This document shows positions 28,656-37,336 of a stretch of 64,000 nt of DNA, in pieces. The first letter of the stretch is position 1. The number at the start of each line of letters is the position of its first letter. A program made the position numbers and the translations under genes. This DNA comes from Clostridium brassicae. GTDB lineage: Bacteria; Bacillota; Clostridia; Clostridiales; Clostridiaceae. The DNA lies in NCBI RefSeq assembly GCF_026738875.1, contig NZ_JAPQFJ010000015.1:51366-115365 (forward strand), read 5' to 3'. The notes under the pieces were generated by a model that was given only the letters and a program-made list of their open reading frames with translations, had not been told where the DNA came from and did no database searches.

Positions 28656-29192
28656 CTATATAAAAGTCAATCTATAACCAATATCTTCATCATACATATA
28701 TTTGTGCAACTTCACATTACTTATATTTGAATTAATTTCTTCCCACTCTTCCATCCAGTCTAACTCATCTACTACTGATTCACAATTAGAAATAAGTATA
28801 CTTTCACCAGTTTCATCTTCAAATATGTATATATGAACAAACTTATATTTGTTATTTCCAATTTCATTAAATATATTATTTACTAATTTACTTTTTTTAT
28901 GGTATTCCTTTTTAAAATCTGATTCTAATTTTTCTAATTCTATAAATAAGTCTAATTTCACTCCGTCATTTAATAAGTTTTTAAAATTCTCTTCCATTAA
29001 AATTCCAAAATAATTGTCTCCTAAAGAGTATATTTTACTTAATTCTTTACTTATATTCACCATTTTTTCTATATAATCTTTAGCTTCTTTATCTTTTCCC
29101 ACTTGAATGTATCCATATATAACTTGTAATTCATTCATAAAATCATGTCTTTGTTTTCTAAAATATTCTACAAATCCCTCAAATTCATTCAT
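28656..29192 (-). CDS. Spo0B-like phosphotransferase/histidine kinase-type dimerisation protein
   Basis: The 178-aa protein contains QRHDFMNELQVIYGYIQ (His16), close to the RHDWMNKLQLI phosphorylation helix of Bacillus Spo0B, followed by a second long helix (EAKDYIEKMVNISKELSK) and a degraded ATPase-like C-terminal part without N, G1 or G2 boxes. It also occupies the Spo0B position, directly upstream of obg as in rplU-ysxB-rpmA-spo0B-obg. Clostridia are generally held to lack a Spo0F/Spo0B phosphorelay, so its partner is unknown; it might serve another two-component system. Separated from rpmA by a terminator, so it starts its own unit with obg and yhbY. Confidence 0.75.
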   Translation of the reverse strand: MNEFEGFVEYFRKQRHDFMNELQVIYGYIQVGKDKEAKDYIEKMVNISKELSKIYSLGDNYFGILMEENFKNLLNDGVKLDLFIELEKLESDFKKEYHKKSKLVNNIFNEIGNNKYKFVHIYIFEDETGESILISNCESVVDELDWMEEWEEINSNISNVKLHKYMYDEDIGYRLTFI

Positions 29193-29363
29193 TACATTAC
29201 CTCACTATAAAAATCTAAATATTTACTTTAAAATAACTTACCCAGGAACATAATAGCTACTATCAAATACCTAAAGTAAACTAAAGATAGTTTAAATACT
29301 TATGTCTTTAAACAAAATTATGTGAGTTATAATAGATATATCATATAAAGTAAATGAAATTTT

Positions 29364-29386
29364 AAAAAAGCACCCTATTGGGTGCC
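29364..29386 (-). terminator. Terminator after rpmA
   Basis: On the minus strand GCACCC, AATA, GGGTGC followed by TTTTTTAAAATTT: a compact GC stem with a T run, seven bases beyond the rpmA stop. It ends the rplU-prp-rpmA transcript before the Spo0B-like gene. Confidence 0.88.
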
Positions 29387-29391
29387 TTGTA

Positions 29392-29691
29392 TTATTCAGC
29401 TATTTCTTCAAATTCTACAGGATAAACACTAGCTTGTTTTTTATCTCTTCCAACTCTTTCATACTTTACTACACCGTCAACCTTAGCAAAAAGTGTATCA
29501 TCTCCACCTCTACCAACATTGTTTCCTGGGTGTATCTTTGTTCCTCTTTGTCTTACTAATATATTTCCAGCAAGAACAAATTGTCCATCTCCGCATTTAA
29601 CTCCAAGTCTTTTTGATTCAGAGTCTCTACCATTTTTAGATGCACCTTGACCTTTTTTATGTGCAAACATCTGAAGGTTTATTCTTATCAT
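29392..29691 (-). CDS. rpmA: 50S ribosomal protein L27 with cleavable N-terminal extension
   Basis: The 99-aa precursor [21 protein letters not shown] carries the Firmicute-type extension ending NLQMF ahead of AHKKGQG. The cysteine protease Prp cuts after Phe to expose the residues that reach the peptidyl transferase centre. GGAGG lies 8 nt ahead of the ATG. The protease gene is the immediate upstream neighbour (3-nt gap). Confidence 0.96.
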   Translation of the reverse strand: MIRINLQMFAHKKGQGASKNGRDSESKRLGVKCGDGQFVLAGNILVRQRGTKIHPGNNVGRGGDDTLFAKVDGVVKYERVGRDKKQASVYPVEFEEIAE

Positions 29692-29694
29692 CCT

Positions 29695-30027
29695 TTACAC
29701 CTCCTTAATAAACAGACGTACATAATCTCCGTAACCGTCCTTAATTAAACTTTTTATTCCTAACAACATAGTTTTAAGTAAGACCTGACATTTTTCAATA
29801 TGTTCATCTTCTTCATTTTCTATGCTGACATTTAAGTATCCATCATCTTCAGCCTTATACTGTACATTCACTTTTAATATCTCAATAAGACCATTTAAAG
29901 TGGCCTGTGATAAAAACGATATCGCACTGCATAAAATATCATTACCTGCGTCATCAAACCCTGCATGGCCTTCAATTTCAAATGCTACAATATAACTTTC
30001 ATCCAACTTAAATACTACATCAATCAT
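29695..30027 (-). CDS. prp: Ribosomal-processing cysteine protease Prp
   Basis: The 110-aa protein matches YsxB/Prp with EGHAGFDDAGNDILCSAIS containing the catalytic pair His21 and Cys33. Prp removes the N-terminal extension of ribosomal protein L27, an essential maturation step in Firmicutes. It lies between rplU and rpmA with gaps of only 3-4 nt, the conserved order. The L27 downstream does carry the NLQMF cleavage sequence. Confidence 0.93.
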   Translation of the reverse strand: MIDVVFKLDESYIVAFEIEGHAGFDDAGNDILCSAISFLSQATLNGLIEILKVNVQYKAEDDGYLNVSIENEEDEHIEKCQVLLKTMLLGIKSLIKDGYGDYVRLFIKEV

Positions 30028-30031
30028 GATA

Positions 30032-30343
30032 TTATGCTTCTATCTTTTCGATTTGTAATTTTGTAAAAGGTTGTCTGTGGCCTCTTTTCTTTTTTGAGTC
30101 CTTCTTTGATTTGTACTTGAACACGATAACTTTCTTAGCTTTTCCTTGCTTAAGTACTTTAGCAACAACCTTAGCACCTTCAACTACAGGAGCTCCAACA
30201 ACTAAGCTTCCGTCCTTATTTACAGCAAGAACTTCATTTAATTCAACATTTGAGTCAACTTCAGCAGTTAGTTTTTCTACGAAGATAACGTCTCCTTCTT
30301 GAACTTTATATTGTTTTCCTCCAGTTTTAACTACAGCGTACAT
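30032..30343 (-). CDS. rplU: 50S ribosomal protein L21
   Basis: The 103-aa protein [25 protein letters not shown] is full-length bL21 with the C-terminal [14 protein letters not shown]. It binds 23S rRNA domain VI and contacts L20. AAGGAGGTG precedes the ATG, downstream of a GC-rich leader that resembles the L21 leader RNA. First gene of rplU-prp-rpmA. Confidence 0.97.
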   Translation of the reverse strand: MYAVVKTGGKQYKVQEGDVIFVEKLTAEVDSNVELNEVLAVNKDGSLVVGAPVVEGAKVVAKVLKQGKAKKVIVFKYKSKKDSKKKRGHRQPFTKLQIEKIEA

Positions 30344-30436
30344 TCAATACACCTCCTTATAAGAGTCTCGCCGCCGTCGGTACACAAGTCACTTTGTGTT
30401 TATAACCTTATGCGTGCGGTTTACAAAAGCCATTTT
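30344..30436 (-). ncRNA. Probable L21 leader (autoregulatory RNA upstream of rplU)
   Basis: The stretch before rplU is markedly more GC-rich than the surroundings and contains CACAAAGTGACTTGTG (hairpin) and the segment ACCGACGGCGGCGAGAC. Position and composition fit the ribosomal L21 leader described for Firmicutes. The match is by memory of the family; no covariance model was run. Confidence 0.6.
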
Positions 30437-30467
30437 ATCATATAGCTACTTATTTGTAAAGAAAATT

Positions 30468-31913
30468 TCACCCATATATCTTAAGGTTTTCTATTTTTTT
30501 CACTTGACTATTAAATAAAAGTGGTTCTACCTTGAAATTTTCTAGATTTTCCATAAAATTCACATATACTTTTTTATCCAAAGCATTTATTAATTTAATA
30601 AAACTTAAAACATCTCCTAATATATCCTTTTGATATATTTCATTTACTTCAATATATATATCATCAATATTATAAGATCTGTTCATTTTAATAATTTCAT
30701 TTTTAATTAAACTACTTATATATATAAACTTTATTCTCTTACCTTTTCCTTTACATAAATTACAATCTTCTTCTATATAATCATATATTGATTTTCCTCT
30801 TCTTTTCCTCGCTATTTGAACAAGATTTAACTGTGTAAAAGGATAAATTACTGTTTTCTTTTTATCTTCTCTAAATCCATCTTTTAATACATTCATAATT
30901 TTCTTCTTACTGTTGTAGTTATTTACATCTATAAAGTCAATTATAATTATTCCACTCAAATTTCGAATCATTACCTGTCTACATATTTCTTTAGCAGCTT
31001 CTAAGTTAGTATTCAAAGCTGTTTTATCTATAGATGTTTCTTTTATATTTTTAGCAGAATTTACGTCTATAACATACATAGCTTCTGTCTTGTCTATAAC
31101 AATATTTCCTCCTCCAGGTAATACAACTTTGCTATTCCTAAGAGAAAGGATTTCTCTTTCAATATTATAGTAACTAAAAAGATTTTCTTCTTCAAAATAC
31201 ATGGTTAATTCTATATTTAAATCAGACTTGTTTTTTATAAATTCACTTATAAAATCATAGTCCTCTTTATTGTCACAGATAACTTTTTCTGTATTTTCAT
31301 TTAATATGTCCTTTAAAATTCTTCCCAAACTTCCTCCACCATCATACAAAAGTTTAGGTTTTATAGAGTAACATCCTTGTTTAACAATATTTTTGTAAAT
31401 AGAATATAATTCTTCTATCTCTTTGTTTATATCATTTATTTCTACATTAAGTGCATTTGTTCTAATCATAATTCCTACATCATCAGGTTTGTTTAAATGA
31501 GACATTATGTACTCTTTAAAATTATCATTATCATCTATTTTCTTAGAAAAATTAATATTTTTATTATAAGTTATTATAACTACATACCTTCCTGGTACAC
31601 TAATTTGACTTGTTACTTTAGGACCTTTATCTAAAATAGGTTCCTTCATTATCTCAACAAGGACCTCATCTCCATTTTTCACTTGAGAATTTCCATACCT
31701 TTCATGTATGTACATATAAGCATTTTTTTCACATCCAATATCTATAAAAGCACATTTAATAGCTGGAACAATATTTTTAATTACTCCCTTATATATCTCT
31801 CCAGGAGACGGCTCTAAACTTTCTTCTTCAATAAAACATTCTTTTAATTCATTATTTTCCTTCAATGCTATTCTCAAGATGTTTTTCTGTCTTTCTATAA
31901 AAACTTCCTCCAA
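30468..31913 (-). CDS. rng: Ribonuclease G/E family endoribonuclease
   Basis: The ~481-aa protein has the S1-like domain (GEIYKGVIKNIVPAIKCAFIDIG), the catalytic DNase I-like part with YVIDVNSAK and IIIDFIDV (two metal-binding Asp) and the zinc-link CNLCKGKGK. RNase E/G enzymes cut single-stranded RNA during rRNA processing and mRNA decay. The TTG at 31913, 9 nt after GAGG, is preferred over the ATG at 31928 which precedes the ribosome binding site. It precedes the L21 leader in the usual clostridial order. Confidence 0.9.
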   Translation of the reverse strand: MEEVFIERQKNILRIALKENNELKECFIEEESLEPSPGEIYKGVIKNIVPAIKCAFIDIGCEKNAYMYIHERYGNSQVKNGDEVLVEIMKEPILDKGPKVTSQISVPGRYVVIITYNKNINFSKKIDDNDNFKEYIMSHLNKPDDVGIMIRTNALNVEINDINKEIEELYSIYKNIVKQGCYSIKPKLLYDGGGSLGRILKDILNENTEKVICDNKEDYDFISEFIKNKSDLNIELTMYFEEENLFSYYNIEREILSLRNSKVVLPGGGNIVIDKTEAMYVIDVNSAKNIKETSIDKTALNTNLEAAKEICRQVMIRNLSGIIIIDFIDVNNYNSKKKIMNVLKDGFREDKKKTVIYPFTQLNLVQIARKRRGKSIYDYIEEDCNLCKGKGKRIKFIYISSLIKNEIIKMNRSYNIDDIYIEVNEIYQKDILGDVLSFIKLINALDKKVYVNFMENLENFKVEPLLFNSQVKKIENLKIYG

Positions 31914-31935
31914 TATGCCACACCTCATCTATTTA

Positions 31936-32544
31936 TTAATATTTTTCTTCTATTTCATATCCTTCTATAAACATTCTTTCTGCTATCTTCATCAAAGCCC
32001 TTGCATCCGGAAGAGCCTCATGTCTACTTAAAGAAGGTATATCTAACATATTTAAAGCTTTATCTAAAGAAACACTTGTCTTAATCTTATAAAATTGTGC
32101 AAATTCCTTAGATAAATCTAAATAATCATCTTTTAAAAAAGGAAAACTTATCTCATAATCTTTACATATAGTTTTTAAAATATCATATTCTGCTTTTCCC
32201 CAAGATATCCAGATCGTTTCTTCTGGAATATATATCTTTTTTAATTCATTAATAGCTTCTTCCAATTCCATACCATCTTCTATTTTTTCTTCCGAAAATC
32301 TTCCTGCATAAATGGCATAAAGTGGTTTATGCTTAGATTGTATATAATTCCTTGGTCTAATTACACTTTCAAATTCCAAAATTTTATCATCTTCTTTATA
32401 CACAGCACCTACTTCAATAATTTCTTGAAGATATTTTTTAGCTTTATTCTTAACTACCCTTGTAGTTATAAATTCAAAATCTAAAGCTAATAAATTATAT
32501 GGGATAAATTTCATTTCTAAATCCTGCATAATGTAAAAGCCCAT
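31936..32544 (-). CDS. DEDDh-type 3'-5' exonuclease
   Basis: The 202-aa protein shows LLALDFEFITTRVV (Exo I Asp/Glu), a central ISWGKAEYDIL (Exo II) and SLSRHEALPDARALM (Exo III with His and Asp), the DEDDh pattern of RNase T/DnaQ-like exonucleases. The substrate (RNA or DNA) is undetermined; adjacency to rng (22 nt) would suit an RNA role. No family-specific name is justified. GGGG about 10 nt ahead of the ATG at 32544 supports the start. Confidence 0.8.
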   Translation of the reverse strand: MGFYIMQDLEMKFIPYNLLALDFEFITTRVVKNKAKKYLQEIIEVGAVYKEDDKILEFESVIRPRNYIQSKHKPLYAIYAGRFSEEKIEDGMELEEAINELKKIYIPEETIWISWGKAEYDILKTICKDYEISFPFLKDDYLDLSKEFAQFYKIKTSVSLDKALNMLDIPSLSRHEALPDARALMKIAERMFIEGYEIEEKY

Positions 32545-32682
32545 TGAATCTAAACCCCTTTAATCTAATATATTACTAATTATACCCTATTTATATCCAA
32601 AGTAAAACTTGTATTAAATCTTAAAAAAAATGTATATTATGGGTAATGATAATAAGAACCTAAAAAATCACCCTTAGTATAG

Positions 32683-33297
32683 TTAATATTTCCTTGCTTT
32701 CATTAAAAATAATGAGTAATTAATTTTTTTACCATCTATATCTTTTTTATCATGAAAAAATGTATTTGATTCTACATCTTTAAAACCAACAGCTATTAAA
32801 ACATTTTTTAACTTCTCTTGATTAAAACCATTATGTCCATCAAAATCTGAATATTTTTTATGAAAACTACCATCTTCTTCATCTAAATCTACTATACACA
32901 AATACCCATATTCATTTAGTAAATCATAAAACTTTTTTATTATAGACTTAGTATCTTGAATATGATGCAGTACCATAGAATTATAAATAACATCATATTT
33001 TCTATCTGTTAAACTTTCATCAAATATGTCTGATTGATAACTAATCATATTGTTTGCTTTATACTTATCAATTTTAGAATTAAGTATATCTATCATCTCT
33101 CTTGAGGTATCAATAAGTGTTATACTTTTAAATCTTTTATAAAGATTAAAACTTACAAGCCCAGTTCCACATCCAAATTCCATAGCAGAACAATCTTTAT
33201 TAACATCAATTGAGTTAATTATTTTATCTGATATTATTCTTGCTCTATCAATTCTCTCATCAGTATCCCAAGTTTTAGCATAATTATCAAAACTCAT
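32683..33297 (-). CDS. Class I SAM-dependent methyltransferase
   Basis: The 204-aa protein has motif I as AMEFGCGTGLVSFNL, then LIDTSREMIDIL and the post-motif YDVIYNSMVLHHIQD typical of Methyltransf_11/25 enzymes. The N-terminus MSFDNYAKTWDTDERIDRA suggests a small-molecule methyltransferase. The substrate cannot be told. It is an accessory gene inserted in the otherwise conserved rng-to-radical-SAM order. Confidence 0.8.
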   Translation of the reverse strand: MSFDNYAKTWDTDERIDRARIISDKIINSIDVNKDCSAMEFGCGTGLVSFNLYKRFKSITLIDTSREMIDILNSKIDKYKANNMISYQSDIFDESLTDRKYDVIYNSMVLHHIQDTKSIIKKFYDLLNEYGYLCIVDLDEEDGSFHKKYSDFDGHNGFNQEKLKNVLIAVGFKDVESNTFFHDKKDIDGKKINYSLFLMKARKY

Positions 33298-33362
33298 AAA
33301 TAATCTATTCCTCCATATTAAATAACAAAATATTATTTTATATTCTACAAAATTAACTTACT

Positions 33363-33911
33363 TTATTTACCTCTCACCCATTCATCAGCTAACATACCAT
33401 AAACAATATGGTTAACATAATGGTCATAAAGCCATTCAGCATCCCTTATTAAACCTTCTTCACTAAAACCAATTTTTTGTGGAATAGCTCTACTCTTATA
33501 ATTATTCTCACCACATCTTATTTCTACTCTATTTAATTTTAAATTATTGAATGCATAATCCACAAATTTTCTACATGCTTTTGTCATTATTCTTTTTCCT
33601 ACATATCTTTCATCCAACCAATATCCTATACTTACAGATTTATTATTCCAATCAACTTTATGATATCCTATTATTCCAGCAAATACTCCTTTATACCATA
33701 TCCCCGATTGAAACCCACTATTTGATACAAACTGTTCTTTTGTCATATCAATAAATTTTTTTGTATCCTCAATAGTCTTAGTTCCATCTACAAAAGGTAA
33801 CCATTCCCTCAAATGATTCCTACATGAATCAATTGACTTGAAAATTTCTTCTGCATGCGTAGTTTCAAGTAATCTTAGCTCAATATTTTCATCAATTATA
33901 CATTTAAACAT
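33363..33911 (-). CDS. GNAT acetyltransferase, RimJ/RimL-like
   Basis: The 182-aa protein MFKCIIDENIELRLLETTHAEEIF has the GNAT core with ISIGYWLDERYVGKRIMTKACR (sequence reads VSIGYW; acetyl-CoA loop) and RVEIRCGENNYKSRAIPQKIGF, as in the RimL/YdaF subgroup that acetylates ribosomal-protein N-termini or small molecules. The ATG at 33911 follows GGGGGAG; a longer frame from 33932 overlaps that site. It is the upstream-most of three accessory genes next to a repeat-rich gap. Confidence 0.8.
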   Translation of the reverse strand: MFKCIIDENIELRLLETTHAEEIFKSIDSCRNHLREWLPFVDGTKTIEDTKKFIDMTKEQFVSNSGFQSGIWYKGVFAGIIGYHKVDWNNKSVSIGYWLDERYVGKRIMTKACRKFVDYAFNNLKLNRVEIRCGENNYKSRAIPQKIGFSEEGLIRDAEWLYDHYVNHIVYGMLADEWVRGK

Positions 33912-33990
33912 ACCTTTACTCCCCCTCTGCACCCCTAATAAAATAAAAAAATTTTTATTTTATTATAGCACAATAAAATAATATTGTGAG

Positions 33991-34380
33991 GTAATATTAT
34001 AGTAGTGACTAGTGAACAGAGAATAGTGAATGATAAAGGAGGATTTTCCTCCTAAGGTCAGAAAATCTTTAAACTAAGTAAAAAAAGAAGAGCATAATGA
34101 AAAATTAATTTTTCATTATGCTCTTTGTCGTTAGTCTAAATAAAAGGGTTGATAAGCTCTTAAAAGCGGCAGCTATCAGAAACATTGCTAAATTTTAGAT
34201 TAAGCATTTTTATTTATAGTATATTTTGAACATAATAAGATAAATGTTAGACTGTAGGCTGTAATAAGTTTTAATTTTAAATACTGATGGTTTGTTTTAA
34301 AATAATTTTCTATTTAGTTTTAAGATTTTCTGACATAAGGAAGAAAATCATCCTTTAGTCTTCCTCTTCTTCTCCCCAGT
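33991..34380 (+). repeat. Interspersed non-coding element, copy A
   Basis: About 390 bp, related over most of its left half to the reverse complement of copy B at 39106-39539. Shared features in order: AGTGAACAGAGAATAGTGAA near the end, AAAGGAGGATTTT, a 17-bp hairpin (34088-34125, AGAGCATAATGAAAAAT arms), TTAGTCTAAATAAAAGG and TGATAAGCTCTTAAAA. The right end is diverged but still carries AAAATCATCCTTTAG as the counterpart of the other terminus. No ORF of note. Confidence 0.75.
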
Positions 34381-34416
34381 ATACATATTAAACTATATTA
34401 CTTATAAAGAAACTAA

Positions 34417-34664
34417 GGCAGAGGAATTGGATTTTCTTATATATGTAGTTAGCCAATTAAACTTTGAAGTAGCAACTAGGAATACTTAAGGTGTAGGTTT
34501 CTAAAAATGCGTAATTGTCAGAACGGACTCCGACAGCCGAGCTGGGGAATGGACTCCCCATAGCGAGGGTAGAATTTTTAGAAGGCTACGCCTTTAGTAC
34601 TTCTTTGCGTACTGAAGGTTTAATGGATAACTACATATATCCTAGAAAATCCTATTCCTCTGCC
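34417..34664. repeat. 248-bp near-palindromic element (long terminal inverted repeats)
   Basis: It begins GGCAGAGGAATTGGATTTTC and ends with the near-exact reverse complement (GAAAATCCTATTCCTCTGCC). The complementarity continues inwards through TATATGTAGTTA, ATTAAAC, AAGGTGTAG/CTACGCCTT and TTCTAAAAAT/ATTTTTAGAA, so each ~90-bp arm folds onto the other, capped by a GC-richer core. This is MITE-like architecture, or a long structured RNA gene. An open frame (34515-34697) crosses it but has no ribosome binding site. Confidence 0.75.
34507..34572 (+). ncRNA. TwoAYGGAY-like RNA core (two hairpins with AYGGAY loops)
   Basis: Hairpin 1 (34516-34535): TGTC.GA stem with one A-C mismatch around hexaloop ACGGAC (34523-34528). 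Hairpin 2 (34543-34560): perfect 6-bp TGGGGA/TCCCCA stem around hexaloop ATGGAC (34549-34554). Both loops fit A-Y-G-G-A-Y, the defining feature of the orphan TwoAYGGAY RNA motif described computationally in Clostridia and other bacteria. An outer stem TTCTAAAAAT/ATTTTTAGAA closes the pair. The strand is inferred from these loops. Loops of this type also suit CsrA binding. Confidence 0.65.
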
Positions 34665-34685
34665 GATGTTCATTACGTCACAACA

Positions 34686-35393
34686 TTATTCTTTTAAGTA
34701 TTCATCAAGACTAAGCATCTTTTTTCCTTCATAAGCGTACATATCTTGTCTTTCTATATCTATAAATGCTTCCTTATTTACTCCATTTAAATTATCCCTT
34801 AAATATTCTCCTAAAAGCTGAGCTGATAAATTCTCTTTACTTCCACTTGTTAGAGTCGTATTTATAAATAAGAAGCTATCATCAATATCACAATTTATTT
34901 TCTTTATCATTGGCTTTATATTTACATCTTTACTGCCCTTTTTACTTGTTTTTGTAGCAATCCATTCTTCTCTAGTCATTATAGCTTTCAAATCTTTTTG
35001 TACTGTTTCTGAATCAATACATTTTATCTTAATATTATACTGTGCAGCTTCAATAAGTGCCATCGCTGGCGCTGCTTTTTTTTCACCTATTTTTTCTTTT
35101 GCTTTTACAACATTAAGAATTTTTATTCCCATAGGTGCATTTTCATTTAGCCTTTCTTTTATGTACTCTGTGTCTATCTCCTCCGTAAACTCTAAATCCA
35201 TGTATTCTCCTCTTGAATATGCCCCAACAGAAAGAGGTTGAGCTATAGATAAAATTATATGAGGATTAAATCCTTTTGAATATTGTACTGGAATTTCTGA
35301 TCTTCTTATCATTCTTTGTATAGTCCTCATTAAATCTAAATGTCCTACAAACTTTATATTGCCTTCCTTAGTGAACTTTATTAAATATCGCAT
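34686..35393 (-). CDS. TIGR03936-type protein (DUF2344), radical SAM-associated
   Basis: The ~235-aa protein MRYLIKFTKEGNIKFVGHLDLMRTIQRMIRRSEIPVQYSKGFNPH matches the DUF2344 family, which in actinobacteria is fused to, and in Firmicutes follows, the TIGR03960 radical SAM protein. The biochemical role is not established; a tRNA or ribosome modification role has been suggested by context. The frame is open far upstream, but a start near 35393 (ATG) or 35399 (TTG) follows GGGGG, overlapping the previous gene by about 26 nt. Confidence 0.85.
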   Translation of the reverse strand: MRYLIKFTKEGNIKFVGHLDLMRTIQRMIRRSEIPVQYSKGFNPHIILSIAQPLSVGAYSRGEYMDLEFTEEIDTEYIKERLNENAPMGIKILNVVKAKEKIGEKKAAPAMALIEAAQYNIKIKCIDSETVQKDLKAIMTREEWIATKTSKKGSKDVNIKPMIKKINCDIDDSFLFINTTLTSGSKENLSAQLLGEYLRDNLNGVNKEAFIDIERQDMYAYEGKKMLSLDEYLKE

Positions 35394-37239
35394 TTTCAAA
35401 GCAAACCCCCTTTCCAAAATTTTCATTAGTAAGTATTCCGCAATTCTTACACCCTTGTCTGCAGTCTGGTGTAAGATCAGCTTTTTTAGCCTTTTCATTT
35501 TCTTCCATTAAAAATTCTTTTGATACCCCAATATCTATAAAATCCCAAGGGAAAATTTCATCATAGTATCTTTCACGACAGGCGTAAAAATCACCATCTA
35601 CATTGCAAGCTTCCATAGCTTTAATCCATGTTTCAAAGCTAAAATATTCTCCCCATCCATCAAATTTAGCTCCCATTTCATAAGCTTTTATTATAACATC
35701 ACAAATTCTCCTATCTCCTCTTGCAATTATAGCTTCCATGTAACTTACTGGTGATTCATGCCAGTTATATGTAATTTGTCTGCTTTTAATTTTTCCTCTT
35801 AAAAGCCTTATTTTATTTTTCATATCTTCCATTTTATTTTGTGCCGCCCACTGAAAAGGTGTAAAAGGTTTAGGTACAAAAATGGACGTGCTTAACGTTA
35901 CTTTAAGCCCCTTTCTTCTTTCTTCTTTTGATATACTATAATATTGCTGAACAACTTTTTGTCCTAACTCTGCTATGCCTACTATGTCTTCATCTTTTTC
36001 ATAAGGAAGTCCTAACATAAAATACAATTTTATAGTTGACCACCCTGATTTAAAAGCACTTGTTACAGAGTCTAAAAGGTTTTGTTCAGTGACCCCTTTA
36101 TTTATTATATCTCTCATTCTTTGACTTCCTGCTTCTGGAGCAAAAGTAAGTCCAGTTTTTCTAACCTTTTGAATTTCTTTTATAAGATCTACTGAAAATG
36201 CATCGATCCTAATTGATGGAAGAGAAACACCAACTTTTTTATCTTTATATTTTTCTATTAATGACATAATAAGATTTTGTATATCAGAATAATCACATGT
36301 ACTTAAAGATACCAATGAAACTTCCTCATATCCAGTAATTTTTATGAGCTTGTCTGCCTCCTCTATTAGAGTTTTAGCAGTTTTTTCTCTAACAGGTCTA
36401 TAAACAATTCCCGCCTGACAAAATCTACATCCTCTTGTACACCCTCTAAAAGTTTCGAGAGTTACTCTATCATGGACTATTTCGCCATAAGGTACTATTA
36501 ATTTTTCTGGAAAAGGCACACTGTCAAAATCACGTATTATCGCTTTTACTACCTTTTTAGGAACATCCTCATATTTAGGTTTAAATTCTTTTAAAGTACC
36601 ATCTTCTTTATAAGTAACATCATAAAGACTTGGAACATATATTCCTCTTATTTTTACAGCCTCTCTTAAAAACTGTTTTTTTCCTATTCCTTTTTTCTTA
36701 TATTCTTTATATAAATCCATCAACTGATCTAATTGTTCTTCACCTTCACCTAAAGCAAAAATATCTGCTATATCATAAAGTGGCTCAGGATTATAAGCAC
36801 AAGGACCACCGCATAAGACAATAGGCTCATCTTCTCCTCTTTCAGAGGCTCTTAAGCTTATATTACCTAAGTTAAGCATATTTAATATATTAGTATAGCT
36901 CATCTCATATTGAAGAGTAAATGATACAAAATCGAATTTTTCAAGAGAGTCTTTTGTCTCTAATGTATACATTGGTATATCATTTTTTCTCATTAGTTTT
37001 TCCATATCAGGCCATGGGGCAAAGGCTCTTTCACAATAAGTATCTTCTCTTTGATTTAATGTATAATAAAGTATCTTCATTCCTAAATGTGACATACCTA
37101 CCTCATAAACATCCGGAAAGCAAAATGCAAATCTTATATCCACTTTGTCCTTATCTTTATAAAAACAATTTAGTTCTCCACCAGTATACCTAGAAGGTTT
37201 TTCAACCTTATATAATATATCGTCTGAAATCTTATTCAT
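35368..37239 (-). CDS. TIGR03960-type B12-binding/radical SAM protein
   Basis: The 623-aa protein has an N-terminal B12-binding-like part (RFAFCFPDVYEVGMSHLGMKILYY) and a radical SAM domain with FRGCTRGCRFCQAG (the CxxxCxxC cluster). A later region has RGDRRICDVI and the C-terminal Cys cluster CRQGCKNCG. Members are widespread in Firmicutes and co-occur with the DUF2344 gene downstream; substrate unknown. GGAGG lies 7 nt ahead of the ATG at 37239. Confidence 0.85.
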   Translation of the reverse strand: MNKISDDILYKVEKPSRYTGGELNCFYKDKDKVDIRFAFCFPDVYEVGMSHLGMKILYYTLNQREDTYCERAFAPWPDMEKLMRKNDIPMYTLETKDSLEKFDFVSFTLQYEMSYTNILNMLNLGNISLRASERGEDEPIVLCGGPCAYNPEPLYDIADIFALGEGEEQLDQLMDLYKEYKKKGIGKKQFLREAVKIRGIYVPSLYDVTYKEDGTLKEFKPKYEDVPKKVVKAIIRDFDSVPFPEKLIVPYGEIVHDRVTLETFRGCTRGCRFCQAGIVYRPVREKTAKTLIEEADKLIKITGYEEVSLVSLSTCDYSDIQNLIMSLIEKYKDKKVGVSLPSIRIDAFSVDLIKEIQKVRKTGLTFAPEAGSQRMRDIINKGVTEQNLLDSVTSAFKSGWSTIKLYFMLGLPYEKDEDIVGIAELGQKVVQQYYSISKEERRKGLKVTLSTSIFVPKPFTPFQWAAQNKMEDMKNKIRLLRGKIKSRQITYNWHESPVSYMEAIIARGDRRICDVIIKAYEMGAKFDGWGEYFSFETWIKAMEACNVDGDFYACRERYYDEIFPWDFIDIGVSKEFLMEENEKAKKADLTPDCRQGCKNCGILTNENFGKGVCFENAIFNKVH

Positions 37240-37336
37240 TAAACTTCCTCCTAAGTTAAATTGCAATTTCATTCATTTTTACATTTTAACATATTGATTA
37301 TAAAAATTAAATAAAATATACTTAGGCATATTTTTA

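Noticed and set aside
34515..34697. 60-aa open frame through the palindromic element
   Set aside because: No ribosome binding site, crosses structured inverted repeats and the end of the element; the open frame is a side effect of the GC-richer core.
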